Positions 30,291-40,997 are shown, counted from the first letter of the stretch. The stretch: DNA of 64,000 nt from Candidatus Nitrosocosmicus agrestis (GCF_008389435.1 NZ_VUYS01000011.1:43214-107213); one strand, 5' to 3'. Made by a program: numbers and translations. Notes: a model not told the origin generated them from the sequence alone.

Positions 30291-30539
30291 TTACTGACCA
30301 GTAGTACCATTAATTGTCATATTGTCACCAATGGACGTCGGAACGTTGGAGAAACAGTTGGATTTGGAGACATTTATCCCAGTCTGATCAGGCGTACACT
30401 TTTCCTGCATTGTTTGACCATTCACAGGAAAAATTGATAATGATGTAACGACTAATGTAGTACCAATAGCAAGTGTCAATAGTGCGACATAGAAATAGGC
30501 AGTTTTAGTTTGATTCTGATCTCGAATTTTTCGAACCAT
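30291..30539 (-). CDS. Small secreted or membrane-anchored protein
   Basis: 82 residues. Basic start (M-V-R-K-I-R), hydrophobic helix (about 14-37) and a short outside part with two cysteines (C47 and C62) and an N-x-T site near the end. Looks like a signal-anchored extracytoplasmic peptide with a possible disulfide. No known family recognised. ATG start with AT-rich upstream DNA. Confidence 0.55.
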   Translation of the reverse strand: MVRKIRDQNQTKTAYFYVALLTLAIGTTLVVTSLSIFPVNGQTMQEKCTPDQTGINVSKSNCFSNVPTSIGDNMTINGTTGQ

Positions 30540-31069
30540 ATATTAAAGCTGTTCATTAAAGTATATAACCAATATTGATTAATCTCATTCAAGTAACTAT
30601 GTCGTTTTATCTTATTGACAGATTATACAGGAAATATTGAGAGCAGATCGACCGTACCATATAACAAGATTTTTGTGATTATGGAATTTTGTATGCCAAT
30701 ACATCCACTGACTTAGTAATACATATTTTTTTCCGACGTTCCCAAGAATAGCTAGATATTAGATATAGAAACTTACTTTAAACGTTACTACAATTAGAAA
30801 GTCTTAATACTTCATTTATACAAAAAGTTTTTAGAATTTATGGATGAAGAAGGTGGTGTAGGATTTTCACCACCATTGATAAGAATAAAAATGGGATTAT
30901 AACCAAAGTATTGATTGTAGGGTGTAAGTATCTGGATATTGTGCCATATAAATGCTGAAGCTGGACTATTGACAACCTCATCTATCGACATACTTAATAG
31001 TTGGACAAGCAAAAAAAATCTACCCCGGTTTTTTGCTTCAGACTAACTTTACTATCTAAAGAACAGCAT
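30540..31069. other. Intergenic region with a weak open frame
   Basis: A 66-codon minus-strand frame at 30812-31012 ends in a Pro/Ser-rich stretch but shows no domain. Otherwise AT-rich and empty. Confidence 0.4.
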
Positions 31070-32080
31070 CTATAAGGATGATAGTAATTGATAGGACTTT
31101 AACCTAGCTTTGTGATCATATATATGAGAAACCACCATTAATTCGTCGATTTGACGACTTTGTAAGAAATTGTTAAGCAAAGACTTTACTTTTTGAGGAG
31201 TTCCGACGAAAGAATATTTTAGTCTTTGGTCGATGGTATATTTTTCAAATTCATTCCATATTTTATTCATATTCTTGATAGGAGGCTTAAGCAGGCCGGG
31301 CTTTCTTCTGATCATATCAAGTGCCTTTGTTTGGACCGAAGTAAAAAGCAATTGAGCTTCACGGTCAGTATCTGCTACTACCATGTTTACTGATACTAAT
31401 ACATAAGGTACTTTGAGATATTTAGATGGTCTGAAATTCTTCCTATAACTTTTGATTGCTAGATCCAAATAGTCTGGTGCAAAGTGCCCGGCGAACGCAA
31501 ATGGTAGCCCTAATTTTGCAGCCAAGTTTGCACTAAAAGTACTGGATCCAAGTAGCCAAATGGGAATTGACAGTCCTTGTCCAGGGATAGCAACTATATT
31601 ATTAGAACTGTCATCTTCCAGATAGTTAATTATATCTCTAACATCGTTTGGAAATTCCTCCTCCAAGTCATTAGGATTTTCACTAAATTTTCTTCTTAAT
31701 GCAATGGATGTCATTCTATCAGTTCCTGGGGCTCTCCCTATCCCCAAGTCGATCCTTTCAGGATAAAGCGATTCCAAAGTGCCAAACTGCTCAGCTACAA
31801 TTAATGGGCTATGATTAGGCAACATGACACCTCCCGACCCGACTCTAATGGAATTTGTGCCACCGGCTATGAATGCAATCAAAATAGATGTAGCCGAGCT
31901 AGCAATGCCTGGGATATTATGATGCTCTGCCAACCAATATCTCCGATAGCCCCACTGTTCCGCTTTTTGTGCTAGATCAAGGCTATTTATCATAGACATG
32001 CCTGCTGTTCCATTATCATTAATCATAACAAGATCTAAAATAGACAAAGGTATAGACAAGCGATCATCTGTAGAATTCAT
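31070..32080 (-). CDS. Luciferase-like flavin monooxygenase (LLM class)
   Basis: 336 residues from the ATG at 32080; an in-frame TTG at 32134 would add 18 residues of poorer quality. A TIM barrel of the bacterial luciferase family close to the MsnO8-type branch: L-S-I-L-D-L at the start, R-Y-W-L-A-E-H-H (about 49-56), G-S-G-G-V-M-L-P-N-H-S-P, E-R-I-D-L-G-I-G-R-A-P-G and W-L-L-G-S-S. It uses reduced FMN (or F420 in archaeal relatives) with oxygen or as an oxidoreductase; substrate unknown. Confidence 0.88.
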   Translation of the reverse strand: MNSTDDRLSIPLSILDLVMINDNGTAGMSMINSLDLAQKAEQWGYRRYWLAEHHNIPGIASSATSILIAFIAGGTNSIRVGSGGVMLPNHSPLIVAEQFGTLESLYPERIDLGIGRAPGTDRMTSIALRRKFSENPNDLEEEFPNDVRDIINYLEDDSSNNIVAIPGQGLSIPIWLLGSSTFSANLAAKLGLPFAFAGHFAPDYLDLAIKSYRKNFRPSKYLKVPYVLVSVNMVVADTDREAQLLFTSVQTKALDMIRRKPGLLKPPIKNMNKIWNEFEKYTIDQRLKYSFVGTPQKVKSLLNNFLQSRQIDELMVVSHIYDHKARLKSYQLLSSL

Positions 32081-32494
32081 GTAACAATGTTTTTTAACGT
32101 CTTTCACAAATTTATGGATAATGCACCATTTCAAATAAGGAAATCAAATTTGAGAAATAACATACCCGAATTATGAGCAAGTCAGTCTAATCCTATTTAA
32201 ATTTGATTAAGCCTGATAATAATCAAATTTACAAAATAAAAATATGAAGAAGTAATATAACAAAATACTATAATATAACGTCACAAAAATTGAACAATTT
32301 TGATCTATATTTTGTATCTCTATATGATAACAAACTGATTTTTCTATCATCCAAGTTAAACCTGTTTATTCAAAAACTAGATTGGTTAAGTAGAAAAATG
32401 TTTTACAAAAAATATAAATATCCGAATTATTAGGCACCAAAATGAATAAATACTTAACCATAAATAAGAAATTCAGTTCTTATAATTTCTTAAT
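32081..32494. other. Intergenic region
   Basis: About 410 nt, AT-rich, upstream of the monooxygenase. No gene recognised. Confidence 0.4.
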
Positions 32495-32896
32495 TTAACA
32501 GATAGCCAGTACTGCTTCATCAATTATTTGTCTCACCTTGATAGGCTTTTGTATAAACTTTTCGATATATTGTTTTTTGACCAAATCTTCCTTTAATGAT
32601 TCATCTAAGTTATATGCAGAAATAAGAATTATTTTTATTCCATTAAGTACCTTAATTTTTTTTGCCACACTATCGCCATACATATCACCTAGATTATAAT
32701 CAAGGAAAAGCAAGTCAATCGGAGACCCCTTGCTCTTCAGTTCCAAATATTTCTTGATACATTCAATGCCAGATGCTACGCGGATTACAGTATATTTCAT
32801 TTCAAGGACTTTTGTATATACTTCCAATAGCTCTTCTTCATCCTCACAGACCATAACCACTTTCTTTCTAGAATTGGCTGGTTTTTCGGTCCCCAT
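32495..32896 (-). CDS. Single-domain response regulator
   Basis: 133 residues forming one receiver domain. Acidic pocket C-E-D-E-E near residues 17-21, phosphoacceptor Asp in L-L-F-L-D-Y-N, Ser/Thr switch in L-I-S-A-Y, and conserved Lys in I-Q-K-P-I. There is no output domain, so it likely relays phosphate or acts by protein contact. No kinase is adjacent; the split histidine kinase lies about 3 kb away and is the nearest candidate. Confidence 0.88.
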   Translation of the reverse strand: MGTEKPANSRKKVVMVCEDEEELLEVYTKVLEMKYTVIRVASGIECIKKYLELKSKGSPIDLLFLDYNLGDMYGDSVAKKIKVLNGIKIILISAYNLDESLKEDLVKKQYIEKFIQKPIKVRQIIDEAVLAIC

Positions 32897-33438
32897 CTGT
32901 ATGAATTTAGTAAATAGTTATAAAAATTTTTAATTTAAAAATGTTCTTATAGAGCATAGTAAAAAATCAAGGTTAGCGATACGGCTTATCATTTAATAGA
33001 ATTAGTTTTATACTGTAAACTTTGTGAGCTTAAATGTCGACTCAAATTCAACTTTGGTTCAGTTATCCAAAGTATCCGCTTTTTAAAAAAATCAAATCAA
33101 AAGAAAAAGATAAAAACTATTCAGATTTCAACAAAAATATAGTATCACATATCGCGTTAGAAAAGAGATAGAATTCCCACGAAATAATGAAATAAAAGTC
33201 CAAAAATAAGTTACCAATTCTGTAGAATGAATTGATAATTTTCACAAATTACATCAAGGCGCTCTATATTTATGTAAAAGTCATTTGGTAATTAAAAAGT
33301 CTTACAATGAAATCTACTCCTATCCTACTATAAGGCAATGGCTAACAAGTTAATAAAAAACGTTTACAATTATGACCTGTAAAAAATTTCAAAGGTTTAA
33401 TTCAAACCTGCATTGTAGTGATCCGGCTTATCCTCGAC
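32897..33438. other. Intergenic region
   Basis: About 540 nt, AT-rich, behind the receiver gene. No feature recognised. Confidence 0.4.
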
Positions 33439-33522
33439 CTAGAAAGTTAATAGCCAATAAAATACAGCAATAATGAATACTGCCACAGCAACTCCGTTGA
33501 TAATCTTCCATTTCTTTTCCAT
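33439..33522 (-). CDS. 27-residue membrane microprotein
   Basis: ATG-started frame: M-E-K-K-W-K-I-I-N-G then a single hydrophobic helix ending Y-W-L-L-T-F, stop TAG. The positive-inside start followed by one clean membrane span is typical of tiny membrane subunits. TATA-like DNA (CTTAATATAC and TTTATAAAA) lies 15-40 nt upstream. Could be a subunit of a respiratory complex or a regulator; no proof of expression. Confidence 0.42.
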   Translation of the reverse strand: MEKKWKIINGVAVAVFIIAVFYWLLTF

Positions 33523-33897
33523 AATCAGATTTAACTAATTTTATAAAATTATGTATATTAAGTTAGCTATATTGACAAAACACAATTTAAATACTCAAGC
33601 TCAATGGGCATAACTTTGTCAATTCTTCTTAGATCAAGTTATGTACTAAAAATATATTCATTTACATTTAACTACTTTTGTATTCCTTTGGCATTCCTTC
33701 AAAAAGGATTATTTAATAAAACGACAGATCAGTTTGCTGAACCATTCATTGAATTTGTGTTTTGGAATAGATTTATGGTTAATCTTAAATTTGGGTAGAA
33801 GGGTAAATTGGCCTGCTTCTGGCGTTATTGTTCAAGATTGAGTAGATTTGATTTCAGCCTAATCTTCAGAGAATACACGATTCATTAGAATCACTAT

Positions 33898-34373
33898 CTA
33901 GTCCAAATGTGTTCGCAACATCCATGACATTTATTCATGAATTTCCATCAAACCTATAATAAAGTCGTTTGTTCATGCATCAGCATATTCTTCTTCACAT
34001 TCCTCAGCACTTTTACGCAAATACTTGATAGTGTCTTCGTGATCATTTATAAGGATTGATATCATTTTTAGGTCGGCTTGATATTCTCCAGGGTTTTCTT
34101 TAAGGTTTACAAACTGTAAGAATTCACTCAAAGTTGAGAACGTCAGACCACCTAGCTGTCGTATCCTTTCGGCTACATCATCAATTATTTGGTTTACTTG
34201 TTCATATTGCTGTTGAAAGAATTCATGATGTTTATTAAGTCTTTTCCTACTACATTCTAGTGATAATTACGAGATTTACTGAAGAGGGCATATTCATCAG
34301 CAAGCAAATGTTTAAAAGTCTTGTAACCTACTTTCGATTTTCTATCTCAATCCCAATACCTGGATTCTCCCTA
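33898..34373 (-). pseudogene. Dps (starvation DNA-protection ferritin) pseudogene
   Basis: Reading down from 34373: N-P-G-I-G-I-E then R-L-L-N, L-L-A-D-E-Y-A-L-F, R-N-Y-H followed by TAG where Dps has Trp, then N-V-V-G. After a shift come H-H-E-F-F-Q-Q-Q-Y, I-I-D-D-V-A-E-R-I-R-Q-L-G-G, N-D-H-E-D-T-I-K-Y-L-R and E-E-Y-A-D-A; a TGA; F-I-I-G-L-M-E-I-H-E; a TAA; and M-S-W-M-L-R-T-H-L. All family landmarks are present, including the ferroxidase-site pattern around H-x-N-V-x-G and E-x-x-D-x-x-A-E-R. Three internal stops and at least two frameshifts show clear inactivation. Dps would have protected DNA and stored iron. Confidence 0.85.
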
Positions 34374-34577
34374 ATGGGACTAATTTGTTTGAGTATTTTA
34401 CTACAAACAGTTTTATAATGTTTTTAATTTGGAGCAATTTTGATTGCAGATTTTATTCAAATGACATCATAGTGAGTAAATGTGGCTGGTGAATGTCAGA
34501 TTATTTAACAAATATTAATATTTACAGACTTTGTGACAAAGGCTTTTTACTGAATTGACTATTAAATATTATTGTAA

Positions 34578-35650
34578 ATGGTAGTAGACACGATTCGTAC
34601 TCTCAAATTGGTAAGTTCATGGGTAGGAAATAGAATAATACAACGTAGGCGGCCCATCATTGCAGTATTTAGTCTTACATATTATTGTAACTTTTATTGT
34701 CCAATGTGCCCATTCGGCGATCCCGACAAGTCGGGTCAAATTAGATTTGCCAAACAAAATGATCTAACGACTGATCAATGGAAATTAATTTTTGAAAAAG
34801 TTTCAGAGCACTGTGTATGGTCAATAATAGAAGGTGGCGAACCAACGTCTCGCCCAGATTTTATGGAGCTAGTCAGATACTTGTATGGGTTAAAGATGCC
34901 AATCACTCTGATTTCAAATTGCTCTCTATTGCATACCATAGATATTCAAGAATTGAGAAAATATATTCAATTCATCACCTGTAGTATAGATTCTGTTTAT
35001 GAGGAATCGTATTGTAAAGTAAGAGGGGTTGATAAAGCAACGTTTCATAGAGTAGTAAAGAACCTCAAAATGCTAAAGGAAACGAATTTTCCCCATTATT
35101 TTAATAGTGTCATAACAAAATATAATACCGAAGAATTCATAGATCAATCCTATTTTGAAAAAGCTATAGAACTCGGATCTGATGCAGTTTCACTAACTTT
35201 TGTTGAAGACAGAGCAGATGTTAATTACTCACTTCTTCCCGATAGAGATACAATAAACAGGGTATGTGAAAGCATATTACAATATTCAAAAAGGAATAAT
35301 AAGCCTCGTATAATGATACCTGATTTATATTTTGAACAAATACTACGTGATGGTCATGTAACTTTTGACGAATGCGGCGTATGAAAAACTGTTTTTGTAA
35401 ACGGTGATGGAAGTGTTTTAGTACCTTGTTGGAAATTTAAAAGTCCAGAAAATCGTTACGATTTGTTAACTCAAGATATTAAAGAAATTTGGAACGCTCC
35501 ACAATGAGATATAGCAAGAACCTGTCATGATTGTAAAGTCTTAGGATGTATATGGTATTCATCCCAACCCATAACTACTTTTGCTGGAAACTATATGCGC
35601 GGTTTATCACAATATATTAACCAAAAGAATCCAGAAATTTCGTTTGTTTA
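34578..35650 (+). pseudogene. Radical SAM/SPASM enzyme interrupted by two in-frame TGA codons
   Basis: The first 268 codons encode a radical SAM domain: C37-x3-C41-x2-C44 (Y-C-N-F-Y-C-P-M-C) binds the [4Fe-4S] cluster, followed by G-G-E-P-T-S-R-P. A TGA at 35382-35384 interrupts the line D-E-C-G-V-*-K-T-V, exactly where a SPASM domain begins (C-G-x-G-K). The same frame continues (V-N-G-D-G-S-V-L-V-P-C-W-K-F), meets a second TGA at 35505-35507 (N-A-P-Q-*-D-I-A-R-T-C-H-D-C), and ends at a TAG at 35648. The SPASM cysteines are kept and no frameshift is seen. GGA-to-TGA and CGA-to-TGA single changes would explain both stops. Either a recent pseudogene or, less likely, readthrough. The substrate (peptide or other) is unknown. 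Confidence 0.82.
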
Positions 35651-35890
35651 GAACACTTTTAAGAAATGATTTAAAGGTATTGCGAGTGTGGTAACTATAA
35701 AGATTTTTTTATTATTAACAAGTTTGTATTTTAGTAAATATCTTTTTTATTCACACAATAGCAAGTTAGTTCCACTTTAAAAAACCATATGGTATTAAAC
35801 AGCATTTGTTTGGAAGGTCTGGTTTTAACTGAGACTATCCGAATAATATTCAAGTTTGTGTAATGATTCAAACTACCTGATTTGGACTGT

Positions 35891-36154
35891 CTATTCCAAA
35901 GGCAATGTAAAATAGAATGTTGATCCTCGTTCTTCTATGTTACTATTAACCCAAATTTTACCACCATGTGCTTCAATGATACTCTTGGCGATGTATAGCC
36001 CTAATCCAGTACCTTGATTTGATTTGGTTGCAAATTTCGTAAATAATCGTGGAAGTATTTCTGCATCAATACCCTTCCCTTCATCCCTTATTGCTATCAA
36101 TACCAACTTTTCCGAATTAATTTGCGTTAATGAATCATTTGCAGCATCTGTCAT
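35891..36154 (-). CDS. C-terminal half of a histidine kinase ATPase domain
   Basis: 87 residues holding the G1 (R-D-E-G-K-G-I-D), F (L-F-T-K-F) and G2 (G-T-G-L-G-L-Y-I-A-K-S) boxes of HATPase_c. The N box lies in the upstream gene. Its ATG overlaps the upstream stop as ATGA. It cannot work without the other half. Either the result of a one-base loss in a formerly single kinase gene or a genuinely split kinase made by translational coupling. Confidence 0.8.
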   Translation of the reverse strand: MTDAANDSLTQINSEKLVLIAIRDEGKGIDAEILPRLFTKFATKSNQGTGLGLYIAKSIIEAHGGKIWVNSNIEERGSTFYFTLPLE

Positions 36155-37890
36155 GGCTTTATCTGAATGGATTTTGTAAATTCCTTTTTCTCTACAGTTA
36201 TAGCTATTGGACGACCTTCAGAAAACTTTATTGCATTATTGAGTAGATTTGATACCACTTCAAAAATTCGTATCTTATCAGCATATACAATTAGAGGTTC
36301 ATTTGTGGAAACAAATTGTATATCGATTGTTTTATTACCACCGCTAATCTGTGCAGGATCATCCGATTGCTTTGCTGTATCCTTAATTACATTTTTTATT
36401 TTTTCATTCAAGTCAAAATATTCCTTATGGATCTCAAGTCTGTTACTCTCTATCCTCGAAGTATCCAATATATCATTGATTAACTTTTCAAGCCGTTGAG
36501 AATTGCGGTAAGTTGAAACAAGTCTTCTTATGAAATCAGATAGTTTTTCCTTATCGCTTACTAATGCTTCAAACTCTTTGAATAATGTTGATTTATCTAG
36601 CGAAGTAATCTGCATAATAGATGGGATATAAATCATTTCGATCAATTCAAGATTCCCAGAAATTGCTTGGGTAGGTGTCCTCAACTCGTGGGCAGCTATA
36701 TTTATGAATTCCTTTTGTAATTTGTCATGAGTTTTCAGATCTTCATTTGCTTTCTCTAATTGGTCAATTGTCTCACTTAATTGCAAGGTTTTTTGTTTCA
36801 CATTTGATTTCAGAATTCTATTCCACCGAAGTAGGGTAATAGATACAATCAATGAGATGGATGCAATTACGAAGATTATGGAAAAATTCACGATTATTAG
36901 ACTATCGATAAGGGTGACTACATCTATCGCAAGCGTATGAGGAAATGTTATAAATAATGTACCTATCCTGTTATTTTCTCCCTCATTTGTAAGGATATTT
37001 ACTGCCTGATAGGCAATAGTTGTAGTATTCTGTCCGAATGCAAAATCTTGAACACCATTTTTAGATATAAGGGCGTGGTTGATAATGCTATTAAAGTCCT
37101 CTTCTTGGTCTTTCATCATAGTCTTCAAATAAGACTGGAAACGTTTTTCAAAATAATTTGTCCCAATAAATGACTGATTAGATGCATAGAGGATGTTTCC
37201 ATCTCTATCTATTAAACCAACTTCCCCATTAAATTTAGGATGCATTTGTGATTCCAGGAATCCTCCCAGAGTTTTGATGGGAATAGAAGCAACAACCACA
37301 CCTTTAAAAATTGAAGAATTATTTTTCAAACTATTTCCTTCGGATGTGAACTCCAAAACTGATTGGTTTTCTCTAGCTACTGGCAATGAGATATATATCC
37401 TAGGGACACTATCATTGGAATCAATTACGGTACTAATGTATAATGTGTGGTTCTGCTTTGGGATTTGAAAGTAATCACGATGACTTAGGTCGATACCTAA
37501 ATATCGGGAATAACTTTCCTTATTTTTGCTTGCAAATGTTACCAATGTTCCATTCTCATTCAATACATAATAACCATCGGTAAGATAATTCGTAGCATTC
37601 AAAGAAAGCGATAGTAGCCTATCAATTCCCGAAACATTCCAATTCAGAATTGAAGGTGAATTTATAATACGCTCCAGATTGGAATTTATGAATAATATCG
37701 AATTACTTAAAATATTTGAAATACTATAAACCTCAATTTCAGAGTTTGTTTGCAAATCATCGATTGCAAGATCTTGAATCTCTCTAGCAGTGAGGGTAAA
37801 GTAATTAAATGATATAATTCCCAAGATAATTGAAGAGATAAGTACTATAGGCAATACCACAAAACTTATTTTATAATCGAGTACCCCCAA
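36151..37890 (-). CDS. Membrane sensor histidine kinase, truncated in its ATPase domain
   Basis: 579 residues. Membrane helix at about 8-31, a large extracytoplasmic sensor (about 35-330, Cache-like: Y-L-G-I-D-L-S-H-R-D-Y-F and G-L-I-D-R-D-G-N-I-L), second helix at about 334-357, coiled-coil linker, then HisKA with H401 in A-A-H-E-L-R-T-P. The ATPase N box (E-V-V-S-N-L-L-N-N-A-I-K-F) is at about 543-555, but the frame ends at 579 after T-K-S-I-Q-I-K-P, before the G boxes, which continue in the overlapping next frame. One inserted base would restore a 660-residue kinase; an A5 run (T5 at 36185-36189 on the plus strand) is a candidate site. Ligand unknown. Confidence 0.85.
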   Translation of the reverse strand: MGVLDYKISFVVLPIVLISSIILGIISFNYFTLTAREIQDLAIDDLQTNSEIEVYSISNILSNSILFINSNLERIINSPSILNWNVSGIDRLLSLSLNATNYLTDGYYVLNENGTLVTFASKNKESYSRYLGIDLSHRDYFQIPKQNHTLYISTVIDSNDSVPRIYISLPVARENQSVLEFTSEGNSLKNNSSIFKGVVVASIPIKTLGGFLESQMHPKFNGEVGLIDRDGNILYASNQSFIGTNYFEKRFQSYLKTMMKDQEEDFNSIINHALISKNGVQDFAFGQNTTTIAYQAVNILTNEGENNRIGTLFITFPHTLAIDVVTLIDSLIIVNFSIIFVIASISLIVSITLLRWNRILKSNVKQKTLQLSETIDQLEKANEDLKTHDKLQKEFINIAAHELRTPTQAISGNLELIEMIYIPSIMQITSLDKSTLFKEFEALVSDKEKLSDFIRRLVSTYRNSQRLEKLINDILDTSRIESNRLEIHKEYFDLNEKIKNVIKDTAKQSDDPAQISGGNKTIDIQFVSTNEPLIVYADKIRIFEVVSNLLNNAIKFSEGRPIAITVEKKEFTKSIQIKP

Positions 37891-40456
37891 ACAATGATTA
37901 TTAAATATATAATATAATTAATATTTCGCTCAAGTTTTTTTACAAAAAGTTAGGACTAGTTATTTTTTTGTTTTAGAAATTAGAAAATAAGCGAAATTAT
38001 CATCTTTGCTAGAAATAGTATTAATTTTCAAGTCATGGTTCTCGAAGATTTCCTCAATGAACATGATATATTTTGATTTAGCGAGATTAAGATTGTTACA
38101 CTATTATTCAGACTATCATAGACTAAGGATAACAAATACTATTAATAACAGGTTTAGAAAATACAATGTTTAATCCCATGAGTGAGATTGAATCGAATTG
38201 ATCATGACTATGACAAGATATAATAAAAAAAGATCGTTCTTCACAATTAATTAATCATACAATGCTATACTTTTTTCTGCCACAAATTGAATCCGATGCT
38301 GCACAACTTTCCTAACGTTCTGTGAAAAATTAGAAGTGTAAAGATTAGAGAGAAGTTTACTTAATTAATAACACAAAAAAAATTACATCACCATTTTACA
38401 AATGGTATACTATATAGTATAGAAAAAGAAAATCTTTACATTATTTTTTTAGTTTTATATCAACTGTACAAAATAAAGATGACAAAGTAGAACGAAAGGT
38501 ACTTGAATTTGCGTAATAGGTTAAATTTTCTAATCGTCTTAAGATTCTGGGAACGCCACAGGATTACATTTACGAGGTCGTAGAGTATCTCGATATTTAT
38601 TGTCAAATTAATCATTAAATTTGCAATCACTCACAATTTCAATGGTCATACTGTAAACCACTCATATTAAAAAAACCGAAAGCCTAATTTTGGTATAATG
38701 CTACTATAAATGAGTATCTTGCAATTAATAAAAAACAATCCAAACAAAAAACCAACGAAACAAATGATATGAACTGGATCTCAAAACGACGTTGAAATTA
38801 GTTACCTATGCGAAGTCATTAGAGGTCATAAGTAATTGGATAATAAGTGAGGCCAACAATCCGATTAGACCCTTACTAACTGTTGAAAGAAGGAAATTTC
38901 CAATTATATCCCTTTAAACATATGAATAATTAATGGACAAAAAAAATCATGTAATCGCTCAAAACATTGAATATCTCTCAAAATAGTAAGACAATAAAAA
39001 TTGCTGTTTCAATATAATTTGGATTGAAATGGCAAACAGCAAATATTATCATTATCCAACTACTCATATTACCGTAACTTTGTCGAGATCTCCAAAAAAA
39101 ATCACCCTATTTTAAACGCTATATGTAACATGCTTTGTTTAAAATTAAACAACATCACCTCAATATATACTTTGAAAATCTGAAACGGTTTTGGACCTTA
39201 AATCTTGTTAATGAATTTATCATCATTATTTATGGAATCAATAATCGGGATTGAATAAATCTTATAGTGTTATCCTATTTAGAATTGTCATATATCTTAG
39301 TCTTAATTATTTTCATCTTTCAAGCCATTAAAAATTGATATGTTTAATTTGGAGTCTGGATTAATATATTTAAATTATTGATTATGCCCAAACAAGTACC
39401 AATGGACTCGTTCCTTTATGCAAGATATTAAGATAGTCACAAAACTAACTTGATCTTTAACACATTGTATTGCGATTGAATCATTCTAGGAATCTATCAT
39501 GATATTTGAAAGATCGTTAAATAAATAGAAAAACTTGCCTAGTTGTACATATACAACAGTTACCTGTGTTCAAACGTTATCCATCTGTTTTTTTGTAAAG
39601 ATAACATTAAAAAGATTTAAAAATAACTAGCTTTATGACATAGATGTAAAGTCTGAGAATTAGATCCAGCAAGTATCAAAACTGAGACATATATTTTTCG
39701 CAGAACTTTCAAACGCGGTTTGAAAAGCAAATTCTGCTAGTAAAGAGATAAACTAAAATGAACGTAACAGTAGAGATCATCATCTATGATTAAAATAAAA
39801 TACTAGATAAAGAATTCATTGCGAATATATGAAAAAAAGATTATTTCAATAATTTGTAATATACTAGGAAAAAATTTTTGTATTTATGAAGGGTTAGACT
39901 TTGAGAATTTGCAAAACGAGTATCATTTAGATTGGTAGATTATAGATTAAATTATAGAATTTAAAAAGTACTGAACTACCATCTAATAGTATTGCAAACA
40001 TAAAAATTCTATTAACTGCAAAATCTGGAAGATTCTATCTATAACTGTCATGGTAAAGCAGTATCGGTAAGGAAGACCACAACAATACCCAAATGATAAC
40101 CAGTATTGATGGATTCATTATTTTAATAGGAATTAGGTTGGCAGTATAATATCTCTATTAAAACTACTTAGAAACTGAATTCTTAGTTTTCAAAGGATCT
40201 TGTCAATTAGTATAAAATATTTAAAAAATTTTAGATTTGATTTGAAACAATGTAGTAAAAGAAACATCTTTGGTAACATGATACCAATTGTCAATTTCAT
40301 CGGGTCTTTTTTGTCGCCTCAATTTGATTTGAAATATTTTTACTATGAATGATAGACAATTTCCCTAGGAGAAAAAGGTATTCAATTGTGTTTAAAATTG
40401 GATAAAAGTTTAGGCATCATTACCAAATGTCAACATGTTTAGATTTCCCTTTTTAT
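37891..40456. other. 2.5-kb gene desert with small coding remnants
   Basis: The longest stretch without an intact gene. On the minus strand at about 37960-38100 a coherent C-terminal piece reads M-F-I-E-E-I-F-E-N-H-D and ends F-A-Y-F-L-I-S-K-T-K-K before TAA; this might be the end of a lost enzyme. Near 38795-38880 a hydrophobic piece reads L-L-S-T-V-S-K-G-L-I-G-L-L-A-S-L. A small palindrome GTTGTA-CATA-TACAAC lies at 39542-39557. The remainder is very AT-rich with no recognisable gene or RNA. Confidence 0.5.
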
Positions 40457-40909
40457 TCATTCCGACCTAGCGACAGGGTGTCTACAAAATGCATTGACAC
40501 CAAGACTCAACATACTTCCTGCCAAAGGTGCTACGATCAAGGCAGAACTTTGAGGGAGTTTTAATTTGTCAATTATTGCCTGGATCACCTCAGAACCGCT
40601 AGCAGGATTATTTGAGCTAATGATCTGATGCAAATTCCCCGTAGGATCGCAGAGATCATCATGTAAAACTTCAGCATAAGCAAACCAAATAGACCTACCG
40701 TCAGGGATTGTCTTGTTGTGTTCTATGTCAATCTCAAAAAGTGCAGGCATAATTAGATCAATTTCTTGACCATTGTTTTTGTACAATATCAAAATTTCTT
40801 CCAATTTTTGATAGGCAGGAACTAAGCTAAACTTTGCCTCCTTCATTTTAAATGAGATCACTTCTGCCATCTTCCCGGATTCAATCACATCAGAAAGATC
40901 TACCACCAT
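40457..40909 (-). CDS. Uncharacterised protein
   Basis: 150 residues, ATG start, mixed alpha/beta composition without signal peptide or membrane helix. It reads well throughout (for example L-V-P-A-Y-Q-K-L-E-E-I-L-I-L-Y-K and S-A-L-I-V-A-P-L-A-G). Two cysteines lie at about residues 92 and 141. I do not recognise the family. The same-strand receiver protein starts about 660 nt upstream; with only an 88-nt gap between them, a joint transcript is possible. Confidence 0.6.
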   Translation of the reverse strand: MVVDLSDVIESGKMAEVISFKMKEAKFSLVPAYQKLEEILILYKNNGQEIDLIMPALFEIDIEHNKTIPDGRSIWFAYAEVLHDDLCDPTGNLHQIISSNNPASGSEVIQAIIDKLKLPQSSALIVAPLAGSMLSLGVNAFCRHPVARSE

Positions 40910-40997
40910 AATTTATTGATATTCTCATCAAAATGCTAATTTATAAACTTGATTTATTTTGCTCAAATAATCAGGGGCACTGAATCAAAATATACAC

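Noticed and set aside
39542..39557. Palindrome GTTGTA-CATA-TACAAC as an operator
   Set aside because: A single short palindrome in AT-rich DNA is expected by chance and no gene is adjacent.
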